Shown here: in pieces, positions 1-6,327 of the stretch
How the letters are laid out: every line of letters starts with the position of its first letter
Position numbering within the stretch: the stretch's first letter is position 1
Assembly (NCBI GenBank): GCA_001770355.1
Contig: MEQV01000311.1
Location: 1-7,770, forward strand
Direction: 5' to 3'
Source of the DNA: Betaproteobacteria bacterium RIFCSPLOWO2_02_FULL_62_17
GTDB taxonomy: Bacteria; Pseudomonadota; Gammaproteobacteria; Burkholderiales; SG8-39
DNA length: 7,770 nucleotides
Notes under the pieces: generated by a model
What the model was told of the DNA's origin: nothing
The model's input: only the letters and a program-made list of their open reading frames with translations
Databases searched by the model: none
Made by a program: the position numbers and the translations under genes

Positions 1-1239
1 CAGGATCACTTCCTCCTCTATACGCGCCGCCGATATGCCATCGCTCGCCGGGCAGTAAGTCTCCACGGCAAACACCATGCCGACTTTCAATTCAAGCGGC
101 TCCCTGAACGATGTCAGCCGCGAGATCAGCGGCCGCTCGTGCAGTCCCAGACCGAGGCCGTGGCAGAAATTCAGGCCGAAGGCATCCATTTCGCTCGCGA
201 AGCCGATCTCCTGCGCTTTGGGCAGCACTCGCGCCACCTTGTCGCTCGACATGCCCGGTTTCAATAAATCAATGGCCTTGTCCATCCACTCGCGCGCCTT
301 GCTGTAGGCGGTGCGCTGCGACGCGGTGGCGCGGCCCACATTGAAAGTGCGGTAGTAGCAGGTGCGATAGCCCATGAAGGACTGGATGATGTCGAAGAAC
401 GCCTGGTCGCCCGGGCGTATCAGCCGGTCGGTGAAATTGTGCGGATGCGGCGAGCAGCGCTCCCCGGAAATCGAGTTGATCGCCTCGACGCAATCCGAGC
501 CCATGCCGTAGAGCCGCGCGGTGGCCAGCGCCACGATCTCGGATTCCTTGACGCCGGGCTTGAGCGCCTCGGCGATGTCCTGATACACACCGTCCACCAT
601 CGCCGCGGCCATGTTGAGCAGCGTCAGTTCGTCGATGTTCTTCACTTCGCGCGCCTGCAGCATCGCCTGCTGGCCGTCGCGCACTTCGATGCCCAGCTTC
701 TGCAGCTCGAACAGCATCGGCGGCTCGACCACGTCCAGTCCGAGCGGCATATCGGCGACGCCCTCGGCGACGAGGATCGCCTTGATCTCCTTGGCCGCAT
801 CGCGGAACAGCGTGATATCCGAACCGACCGAGCCGCGCATGCCCAGCAATCCCGCGCGGCAATGGTCATGGCACAGCCACGGCGCGTGCAGCCGGTGGTG
901 CTTGGCGGCGGAGCCGAAATCCCAGATATACGGGTCGCCGTTGCCGGTAAGCAATGAATAGCGCGTCAGTTTGTCGCGGGCCCACTCGCCGATGACGGTG
1001 CTGGTGGTGTAGCGGATGTTGTGCTGATCGAAGCACAGCAGCGCCCCCAGCCCCGATTCATTGAGCGCGGCGCGGGTTCGCGCCAGGCGGTAATCGTGCA
1101 GGCGGCGGAAATTGACACGCTCCTCGAAATCCACCTGCGTATGTCCCGGCGCGCCGACCGGACGGCTCCAGTTGTGGTTGGGATTGACGTCATCGGGGCG
1201 GATGATCTTGGGCTCGGAAATCGTTTTCTTTTTAGCCAT
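1..1239 (-). CDS. M24 family metallopeptidase-like protein (aminopeptidase P/creatinase fold), C-terminus cut by window edge
   Basis: An uninterrupted minus-strand frame of 413 codons starts at ATG 1239-1237 and runs off the window start, so the C-terminus is missing. A strong Shine-Dalgarno (AGGAGG, 1252-1247) sits 7 nt before the ATG, which fixes the start. The protein has a creatinase-type N-terminal domain (the stretch LLCFDQHNIRYTTS near residues 67-80 is typical, and resembles DddP-like and Xaa-Pro peptidase-like proteins) and a C-terminal pita-bread domain. Expected metal ligands are visible at D283, H360 (CHGLGLGLHE), E393 (GMVFAVE) and E408 (ARIEEE), with the second active-site histidine at H367. 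The second aspartate, normally 11 residues after the first, is C294 (GYRTCYYRTF). Family members cleave Xaa-Pro bonds or act as amidohydrolases or lyases (creatinase, DddP), so the reaction cannot be named. No signal peptide is seen, so it is probably cytoplasmic. It is divergent from the sortase operon. The family call is firm; substrate and even peptidase activity are uncertain. Confidence 0.9.
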   Translation of the reverse strand, partial: MAKKKTISEPKIIRPDDVNPNHNWSRPVGAPGHTQVDFEERVNFRRLHDYRLARTRAALNESGLGALLCFDQHNIRYTTSTVIGEWARDKLTRYSLLTGNGDPYIWDFGSAAKHHRLHAPWLCHDHCRAGLLGMRGSVGSDITLFRDAAKEIKAILVAEGVADMPLGLDVVEPPMLFELQKLGIEVRDGQQAMLQAREVKNIDELTLLNMAAAMVDGVYQDIAEALKPGVKESEIVALATARLYGMGSDCVEAINSISGERCSPHPHNFTDRLIRPGDQAFFDIIQSFMGYRTCYYRTFNVGRATASQRTAYSKAREWMDKAIDLLKPGMSSDKVARVLPKAQEIGFASEMDAFGLNFCHGLGLGLHERPLISRLTSFREPLELKVGMVFAVETYCPASDGISAARIEEEVIL

Positions 1240-1300
1240 GGAAGCTCCTCCTGGGAAAATGCTTGTGTCGCAGGATTGTGAATTAGCGGCGGGCGGTGAT

Positions 1301-1340
1301 TTTAACCTGCGTCAAGAGCAGGCGTTTAACCTAGGTCAAG
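1301..1340. promoter_or_regulatory. Two tandem FNR/CRP-superfamily-like boxes in the divergent intergenic region
   Basis: Two 16-bp elements, TTTAACCTGCGTCAAG (1301-1316) and TTTAACCTAGGTCAAG (1325-1340), match at 14 of 16 positions and lie 24 bp apart start to start. Each is an imperfect inverted repeat, TTAAC-N4-GTCAA, resembling the TTGAT-N4-ATCAA or TTGAC-N4-GTCAA layout of FNR/DNR-type regulators. The centre of the first box (1308.5) is about 41 bp from a hypothetical start point near 1267 on the minus strand, where a weak -10 (CACAAT, 1280-1275) exists. That fits class II activation of the M24 gene. The second box would place a plus-strand -10 in GC-only sequence, so control of the sortase operon from it is less likely. 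The repeat is seen; the regulator is inferred. Confidence 0.45.
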
Positions 1341-1383
1341 CGTGCGCCGCGCGCCGCAACCGGGGCGCCCGCCCCCGCGCCAT

Positions 1384-1451
1384 ATTGTCGCCACAATTGT
1401 TCGCCGGCTTTGCAGCCCGGCTCCCTCCCATTGCCCTATTGAGGCGCTCAA
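1384..1451. other. Short inverted repeats upstream of the vWA/sortase operon
   Basis: Two small dyads lie in the leader region of the plus-strand operon: ATTGT-CGCC-ACAAT at 1384-1397, which runs into the palindrome ACAATTGT (1393-1400), and TTGAG-GCG-CTCAA at 1439-1451. They are the AT-richer spots in an otherwise very GC-rich 258-bp intergenic region and could be operator sites or part of a promoter. I could not find a convincing -35/-10 pair for the operon; CATATT at 1381-1386 is the best -10-like hexamer but has no good -35. Dyads of 5 bp can arise by chance. Confidence 0.2.
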
Positions 1452-1497
1452 ATACCTGCCATGCCCGAATGCGGGAGACACCGGGGAGGAAGCTGAC

Positions 1498-3636
1498 ATG
1501 ACGACTCTGGCCACGCCGGCCAAATACAGTTCCAACCGCCGCACCGCGCTGCGCACGGCGGATATCGTAGCGGTCATTTCGCTGGCGATCGCAGCCCTAT
1601 TAGCTGCCTGCATTGCGCTTGGCGGCGCCGCGCTGCTTCTGACCGAAACCGTGTTCGCTGCGGAGCCGGTGCCGGCGACGCCCTCTGATGCAAAAAGCGG
1701 CGCCCTGCTGATGAAAACCCGCGGCGGCGCCACCACCACCGCGCCGCTGCTGCACACCGATGTCGACATCCGCGTCTCGGGCATGGTGGCGCGCGCCGTG
1801 GTAAGGCAGACTTTTCGCAATCCATCCCCGGACTGGGCCGAGGGTATCTACGTGTTTCCGCTGCCCGAAAATGCCGCTGTCGATCACCTGAAAATGCGCA
1901 TCGGCGAGCGCCTGGTCGAAGGCGAAATACAGGAACGTTCAGCCGCGAAAAAAACCTACGAAGAGGCGAAGGCCTCCGGCCGGCGCGCCGCGCTCATGGA
2001 ACAGGAGCGGGCGAACATCTTTACGCATTCGGTGGCCAACATCGGCCCGAATGAGGAAATCACTGTCGAAATCGAATACCAGCAGACACTGCGTTATGAA
2101 GCCGGCAGCTACGCATTGCGGTTCCCCATGGTGGTCGGCCCGCGCTATATCCCGGGCTCGCCGGTTGCCACCGCCCAGCGCACCGGCTGGAGCCCCAACA
2201 CCAACCAGGTACCCGACGCCGCACGCATTACGCCGCCGCTGCTGCGCCCCGGCGAAGCCACCCGGCCCATCAACCCGGTGAACCTGAAAGTAAGCATCGA
2301 TGCCGGTGTCGCCATCGAAAGCGTCGACAGCCCCTACCATCCGGTACAGGTGCGGCGCCTGGACCAAGAAAAAAGCGAAATCCGGCTCGAAGACGGCCAG
2401 GTCGCCTCGCGCGATTTCGAGCTGAAGTGGCGTCTGGCGAACGATGCCGCGCCGCGCGCCGCGCTCTTCACGGAGACAAAAGCGGACAAAACCTACGGCC
2501 TGCTGATGCTCATGCCGCCGGCGCTGCAAGCGCGCGCCAAGGCTCTGCCGCGCGAAGTGATCTTCGTCATCGACACTTCCGGTTCGATGCATGGCGAATC
2601 CATCGCGCAAGCCAAGGAAGCGCTGGAGATGGCCGTCCGGCGGCTGGCTCCAGCCGATCGCTTCAATGTGATCGAGTTCAATTCCTACGCCAGATCGCTG
2701 TGGAACGACGCACGTCCCGCCGATCGCGACAACACCGATCTCGCCGCCCGATGGGTAAACAGCCTCAAGGCGCAGGGCGGCACCGAGATGGCGCCGGCCC
2801 TGAACTTCGCCTTGAATGGCAACGAAACCCCGGGGCGCATCCGCCAGGTGATCTTCCTCACCGATGGCGCAATCGGCAACGAAGATGGCCTGTTCCACCT
2901 GATCAGCGGCAAGCTCGGCGATTCGCGCCTGTTCACCGTGGGCATCGGCTCGGCGCCCAACAGCCACTTCATGAGCAAGGCCGCCAAGCTGGGGCGCGGC
3001 AGCTTCACCCACATCGGCAAAGTCGGCGAAGTCAAAGAAAAGATGCTGAGCCTCTTCGCCAAGCTCGAATCGCCGGTGTTGAAGGGCCTGCGCGTGGAAT
3101 GGCCGCAAGGCGCGCAGGTGGAGTCCTGGCCCGCGCGCTTGCCCGACCTTTATCTCGGCGAACCGCTGGTGGTGAGCTTTGTCACTGACCAGCCGGTGGG
3201 CGCGGTGAAGATCTCGGGCTGGCGCGGCGAGACACCGTGGGCGGCAAGCATGAGTCTCGACCAGGCTGCCGATGGCCAAGGCATGGGAGTCTTGTGGGCG
3301 CGCGAGAAAATCACCGCGCTCATCGACACGTTGAGGGAAGGCGCAAACGAGGAGTCGGTCAAGCCTGCCGTGGTGCAAATCGCGCTCGACCATCACCTGG
3401 TGTCGAAGTACACCAGCCTGGTGGCGGTGGACAAGACCCCCGCCCGCCCCGCGGAGGATGTGCTCAAGACCGCGCTCATGCCCACCAATCTTCCCGAAGG
3501 CTGGAGCTATGAGCACGTGTTCGGCGAACTGCCGCAGGGCGCCACCGACATGCGCTTCAACCTGTTATGCGGATTGCTGCTGATGCTCACCGCACTGTTG
3601 ATGGCGCGCCGCAGGACCGCGCGGGTGTGGCAATGA
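1498..3636 (+). CDS. VIT and vWA domain protein, dedicated target of a proteobacterial (class GN) sortase
   Basis: The protein has 712 residues. ATG 1498 is chosen because GGAGGA (1485-1490) lies 7 nt upstream; the frame stays open back to 1342, but that extension is Arg/Pro-rich and lacks a ribosome site. A charged N-terminus is followed by a hydrophobic segment (about 24-50) with a possible signal peptidase site near VFA-AE (53-55). A VIT domain spans about 70-210 (FPLPENAAVDHL, then ERSAAKKTYEEA and a VANIGP segment). A vWA domain spans about 352-520 with an intact MIDAS: DTSGS (359-363), T429 and D456, so divalent-metal-dependent ligand binding is likely. The C-terminus carries LPQGAT (678-683), a hydrophobic helix (about 689-703) and an RRR tail. 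This architecture matches the proteobacterial sortase-target family (TIGR03788 type), usually the only sortase substrate in its genome. It overlaps the sortase gene by 4 nt. The ligand and final envelope location are unknown. Confidence 0.93.
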   Translation: MTTLATPAKYSSNRRTALRTADIVAVISLAIAALLAACIALGGAALLLTETVFAAEPVPATPSDAKSGALLMKTRGGATTTAPLLHTDVDIRVSGMVARAVVRQTFRNPSPDWAEGIYVFPLPENAAVDHLKMRIGERLVEGEIQERSAAKKTYEEAKASGRRAALMEQERANIFTHSVANIGPNEEITVEIEYQQTLRYEAGSYALRFPMVVGPRYIPGSPVATAQRTGWSPNTNQVPDAARITPPLLRPGEATRPINPVNLKVSIDAGVAIESVDSPYHPVQVRRLDQEKSEIRLEDGQVASRDFELKWRLANDAAPRAALFTETKADKTYGLLMLMPPALQARAKALPREVIFVIDTSGSMHGESIAQAKEALEMAVRRLAPADRFNVIEFNSYARSLWNDARPADRDNTDLAARWVNSLKAQGGTEMAPALNFALNGNETPGRIRQVIFLTDGAIGNEDGLFHLISGKLGDSRLFTVGIGSAPNSHFMSKAAKLGRGSFTHIGKVGEVKEKMLSLFAKLESPVLKGLRVEWPQGAQVESWPARLPDLYLGEPLVVSFVTDQPVGAVKISGWRGETPWAASMSLDQAADGQGMGVLWAREKITALIDTLREGANEESVKPAVVQIALDHHLVSKYTSLVAVDKTPARPAEDVLKTALMPTNLPEGWSYEHVFGELPQGATDMRFNLLCGLLLMLTALLMARRRTARVWQ
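3529..3633 (+). other. C-terminal sortase sorting signal encoded by the vWA protein gene
   Basis: Residues 678-712 form a tripartite sorting signal: LPQGAT, five spacer residues, a hydrophobic stretch of about 15 residues beginning LLCGLL, and a positively charged tail (RRRTAR). The scissile position that is Thr in LPXTG-type motifs is Gly here. An earlier LPEGW (665-669) lies too far from the membrane segment and in a region that looks like ordinary domain sequence, so LPQGAT is the better candidate. Confidence 0.7.
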
Positions 3637-4307
3637 AACCGGCCACCCTCGCTGGCAACGGCTACGGCGACATCCCCTTGGGCGTGGAATGCGCGCTGCC
3701 GTTTCTGCGCACGGCACCGCAGCGAAGCAACCGTGCGTGGATGGCAGTAAGCGTGCTGCTGCTGGCGCTGGGCGGCTGGCAATTCGGCCAGGGCGGCTAT
3801 ATCTATGCCAAGGCGCAGCTCGCGCAAGTGCTGATCGCGCGCGCCTGGGAACGCACCCTCGCGGGTGAAAGCCAGGCAAAGCCCTGGTCATGGGCCGACA
3901 CCTGGCCGGTGGCGCGGCTTACCGTGCCGGCGTTGAAGGTCGATCTCTACGTGCTCGCCGGTGCCAGCGGCCGCACTATCGCCTTCGGCCCGGGTCACAT
4001 GGCAGGTACGCCGCTGCCGGGGGCAGCCGGCAACAGCGTCATCGGCGGCCATCGCGACACGCATCTCGCATTCCTGCGCAAGGTCGCCCGCGGCCAGGAG
4101 CTGATTGTGCAGCGCGCCGATGGCAGCAAGCTGAGCTATCGCGTCGCCGGCGCCGAGGTGGTCGACAAAACCGACACCGGCGTGATTGTGAACGACGGCG
4201 GCACGCGCCTCACACTCATCACTTGTTATCCGTTCGACGCGCTGCGTGCCGGCGGGCGCGAGCGCTATGTGGTGAGTGCGTCAATCGAGGCGGCCAAGGG
4301 TGGGTGA
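3633..4307 (+). CDS. Class GN sortase (Gram-negative dedicated sortase)
   Basis: The protein has 224 residues. ATG 3633 overlaps the upstream stop as ATGA, indicating translational coupling to the vWA protein; in-frame ATGs from 3567 onward lie within that gene and are less likely. A cytoplasmic N-terminus of about 35 residues precedes one membrane segment (about 36-52, VSVLLLALGGW), giving an inner-membrane protein with a periplasmic catalytic domain. The sortase signature is complete: catalytic H140 in IGGHRDTH, nucleophile C198 in TLITCYPF, and R211 (RYVV) 13 residues after the Cys, the same spacing as in sortase A. Sortases cut substrates at a sorting motif and transfer the acyl-enzyme to an amine. 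In this system the neighbour is almost certainly the substrate; the acceptor in a Gram-negative envelope is unknown. It matches the single-target marine/proteobacterial sortase type (TIGR03784). No two-component regulator or OmpA-like partner gene adjoins it. Confidence 0.94.
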   Translation: MKPATLAGNGYGDIPLGVECALPFLRTAPQRSNRAWMAVSVLLLALGGWQFGQGGYIYAKAQLAQVLIARAWERTLAGESQAKPWSWADTWPVARLTVPALKVDLYVLAGASGRTIAFGPGHMAGTPLPGAAGNSVIGGHRDTHLAFLRKVARGQELIVQRADGSKLSYRVAGAEVVDKTDTGVIVNDGGTRLTLITCYPFDALRAGGRERYVVSASIEAAKGG

Positions 4308-4337
4308 AAACGGGCTGGCCGGCCGCCGTTCGTTTTC
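4306..4337. terminator. Probable bidirectional terminator between convergent sortase and MFS genes
   Basis: GAAAACG (4306-4312) and CGTTTTC (4331-4337) are perfect inverted repeats flanking a GC-rich inner hairpin (GGC-T-GG, loop CCGG, CC-GCC). On each strand the GC-rich stem is preceded by an A-run and followed by a T-run, as in two-way intrinsic terminators. It overlaps the sortase stop codon and lies 15 bp from the end of the convergent MFS gene (stop 4355-4353), which is where such an element is expected. The T-runs are only four long and interrupted, so efficiency is uncertain. Confidence 0.5.
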
Positions 4338-4352
4338 CGTTGCGTTGAGTTG

Positions 4353-5567
4353 TCACTTTCCCGGCCGGATCGCAGCCATGCCGCCGCAGATGACCAGTGC
4401 GGACAACCAGAACACCGGCGCCAGCCCGAACAGGCTGCCCAGCCCGCCGAACACCAGCGGCATGGCAAACTGAAACGAACACACCACGGTAGTGCGTATG
4501 CCCAGCGACTCGCCGATGCGCCCCGGCGGGGAGTTGTCGTGAATCAGCGTCATGGTCAAGGGCTGCGCCGCGCCCAGGCAGCCGCCAATGAGCGCCGAGA
4601 GCAGCACCAGCACCAGGGTGTGACTGGCAATGGGAATGGCGGCGAAGATGATGCCGGCGAATATCAGCATGCCCTTGATCAAGTGCCAATGATCGAAGCG
4701 CTTGGCAAGCGGCGGCAACAGCACGCGCATGGTGAAGGAGGCCGCCGAAAACGCACCCATGATGACGCCGATGATGGACGCCGAAAGACCGATATTCGAG
4801 CCATGCACCGGCATCAGAAAGGAGAACAGTTCCCAACTCATCACGTGAATACTGGTGAAGATGTAAATCGCCACCAGCCCGCGGTTGGAAAGCAGGTCCA
4901 GGGTTCGCGTTGCGCCGCGCGCTTGTTGACCCGGCGTTGGCACCGACAAGCGCAAATCCACCGCGGAGAGCAGCACCAGGGCTGCGAAGGGCGACAGCGT
5001 GAGTAAGATGAATGCCGACTCGTAGCCGGTGTAGTCGATGGCGTAACCGGCAATCAGCGGCCCGATGATGGCTCCGGTCGACATGCCGATCGCGAGCGTG
5101 CTGAAGTTGCGCGTGCGGTCCTCGCTGCCGCCGATGTGGCCCACCGCGTTCTGGATCGACACCTGAAAGGACATATTGCCTAAACCAATCAAGGTCGCCG
5201 CGAGGTAAAGCGAAACCAAGCCAGGCTGGTACGAGGGCAGCAGGCCCCCGGCAACGAAAAGCAGCGTCCCCGCGTACATGGGCATGCGCGGGCCGATGCG
5301 GTCGTTCAACTTGCCCACCGGCACCGAAAGCAGCATCGGCAGGAGGCCGTAGAGTGCCGTAATGGTGCCGATGACCAGGGGCGAGGCATGCATCCCCACC
5401 GCCGTGAGCGCCACCGCCACCCGCCCGCCGGTGTGCAGCGACTGGTTGAGGGCGGCGATCAATACCAGAAAATAAAGCGTCAATTCAGGACCCGATAAAT
5501 CCTCTGGCACCACAGGAGGGAAACCCGTCGCCCGCCATGGCAGGGATTCGATTATTCTCCGCGGCAT
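4353..5567 (-). CDS. MFS transporter, substrate unknown
   Basis: The protein has 404 residues, a normal length for a 12-helix major facilitator. Hydrophobic segments alternate through the sequence (first about 30-50, last about 384-400), with a more polar central loop about 205-230 separating two six-helix halves. The loop between helices 2 and 3 carries the MFS motif A as GKLNDRIGPR (85-94). A motif SPPGRIGESLGIR (346-358) lies in the second half. It should move a small solute across the inner membrane using the proton gradient, but nothing in the sequence names the solute or separates uptake from export. The ATG at 5567 has no clear Shine-Dalgarno; no better in-frame ATG occurs before helix 1, though GTG codons near residues 19-20 are possible. 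It is convergent with the sortase and divergent from the tctC remnant, with only 20 bp between start codons. Confidence 0.88.
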   Translation of the reverse strand: MPRRIIESLPWRATGFPPVVPEDLSGPELTLYFLVLIAALNQSLHTGGRVAVALTAVGMHASPLVIGTITALYGLLPMLLSVPVGKLNDRIGPRMPMYAGTLLFVAGGLLPSYQPGLVSLYLAATLIGLGNMSFQVSIQNAVGHIGGSEDRTRNFSTLAIGMSTGAIIGPLIAGYAIDYTGYESAFILLTLSPFAALVLLSAVDLRLSVPTPGQQARGATRTLDLLSNRGLVAIYIFTSIHVMSWELFSFLMPVHGSNIGLSASIIGVIMGAFSAASFTMRVLLPPLAKRFDHWHLIKGMLIFAGIIFAAIPIASHTLVLVLLSALIGGCLGAAQPLTMTLIHDNSPPGRIGESLGIRTTVVCSFQFAMPLVFGGLGSLFGLAPVFWLSALVICGGMAAIRPGK

Positions 5568-5587
5568 TGGATTAGCGAAGAGTAGGC

Positions 5588-5972
5588 ATGATATCCGGTA
5601 AACCCAGACGTTCTTTTGCTTGCGCCGCGCGACGGCTCGGTCTGGCTCTGCTCTGTTTCGCGTTTGACGGAACCGCGCAAACCTACCCTTCCAAACCCAT
5701 CCGCGTGGTGGTGCCCAACCCCGCCGGCGGCATCGATGCCTATGCGCGCGTGTTCCAGCCGAAGTTCGCCGAAATCATCGGCCAGCCGATGCTGCTGGAG
5801 AACCGCCCCGGGGCAAGCGGCGCCATCGGCGCGGAGAACGTCGCGCGCGCAATACGAGACCGGGGGATTCCGGGTGATCGGCAGCACGCCTGAGGAACTG
5901 GTCGCGCGGATAAAGACGGATACGGAATTGACCGCGGCGCTGGTGAAGGCGGTGGGGCTTAAGGCGGAGTAA
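5588..5972 (+). pseudogene. Broken tctC/Bug-family tricarboxylate transporter receptor gene with central deletion
   Basis: The 5' part (5588 to about 5850) encodes a signal peptide and the start of a Bug-family periplasmic receptor, with the family landmarks YPSKPIRVVVPNPAGG (33-48) and GQPMLLENRPGASGAIGAEN (65-84). After VARA (85-88) the frame loses homology and stops at 5891-5893. In another plus frame, from about 5850 to the TAA at 5970-5972, a typical Bug C-terminus appears: YETGGFRVIGSTPEELVARI, then a run ending KAVGLKAE. Intact family members have about 320 residues; here about 88 plus 40 remain, so roughly 200 central residues (about 600 bp) are gone and the two ends are out of frame. 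The junction lies in a GCGCGCGC run (near 5843-5850), consistent with deletion between short repeats. Intact Bug proteins bind carboxylates for TctAB-type transport or sensing; this copy cannot fold normally. Confidence 0.85.
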
Positions 5973-6049
5973 GGTAGCGGCGCGTCGGATTCTCTAGATG
6001 CACCGGTCTGAGGACCACCCAGTCTCGTATTGGCATTTGGAATGTTGGG

Positions 6050-6085
6050 TTTGAAGTGGGTATAACCAGTGTTATACTATGTTCA
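6050..6085 (+). promoter_or_regulatory. mazEF promoter with overlapping operator palindrome
   Basis: A -35-like TTGAAG (6051-6056) and a -10 TATACT (6073-6078) are separated by 16 bp. An exact inverted repeat, GTATAACCAGTGTTATAC (6060-6077), with 7-bp arms and a 4-bp spacer, covers the spacer and most of the -10. Ribbon-helix-helix antitoxins commonly bind such palindromes to repress their own operon, so this is a good operator candidate. Transcription from this -10 would start near 6085, which is the A of the second ATG of the antitoxin gene. Confidence 0.65.
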
Positions 6086-6327
6086 TGAAAACCGCCGTCT
6101 CCATTCCTGACAGGGTGTTTGAGTCCGCCGAGAAGCTGGCGGCGCGCATGGGTGTATCGCGAAGCCAGCTCTATGCAAAGGCACTCGCTTCGCTCGTTGA
6201 GAAGCATCGGGAAGATCTGATCACTGCTGAACTCAACCAGATATACGGACCCGGTGGTGAAGATTCCTCGCTTGGTCGTGAGGCTACCGTGCTGCAGATC
6301 AGGTCGCTCCCCCGCGAGAAGTGGTAG
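6085..6327 (+). CDS. mazE: MazE-type ribbon-helix-helix antitoxin
   Basis: The protein has 80 residues from ATG 6085. An in-frame ATG at 6079 is possible, but it directly follows the -10 hexamer and would lie upstream of the predicted transcript start. The N-terminus MKTAVSIPDRVFESAEKL fits the beta-strand of a ribbon-helix-helix DNA-binding domain, followed by LAARMGVSRSQLYAKAL, the helix-turn-helix part common in MazE/ChpI-like antitoxins (about residues 18-34). The C-terminal half (NQIYGPGGEDSS and onward) is polar and probably disordered until it wraps the toxin. The gene overlaps the start of the toxin gene, the usual antitoxin-first order. It should neutralise MazF and, with it, repress the promoter through the palindrome at 6060-6077. 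No Shine-Dalgarno is visible, consistent with a leaderless message. The family call is strong; the symbol is used by homology. Confidence 0.85.
   Translation: MKTAVSIPDRVFESAEKLAARMGVSRSQLYAKALASLVEKHREDLITAELNQIYGPGGEDSSLGREATVLQIRSLPREKW

Noticed and set aside
269..862. A 197-codon minus-strand frame within the M24 gene
   Set aside because: It overlaps the M24 frame, whose ligands and strong ribosome site are clear; the shadow frame is Arg/Ala/Gly-rich and has no motif.
665..1193. Possible CRISPR array, tRNA or transposase signals anywhere in the window
   Set aside because: No regularly spaced repeats, cloverleaf-like segments or transposase/integrase motifs were seen on reading either strand.
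1342..1497. N-terminal extension of the vWA protein to an earlier ATG
   Set aside because: The 52 extra residues are low-complexity and Pro/Arg-rich, and they displace the signal/anchor from the N-terminus; ATG 1498 has a good Shine-Dalgarno.
1939..3516. A 525-codon open frame on the minus strand inside the vWA protein gene
   Set aside because: It is antisense to a gene with clear VIT, vWA and sorting-signal motifs, is His/Arg/Gly-rich without recognisable domains, and is the kind of long spurious frame expected in high-GC DNA.
4350..5006. A 218-codon plus-strand frame antisense to the MFS gene
   Set aside because: Its composition (very rich in His, Gln, Arg) is a shadow of the transporter's hydrophobic codons, and it has no ribosome site or domain.
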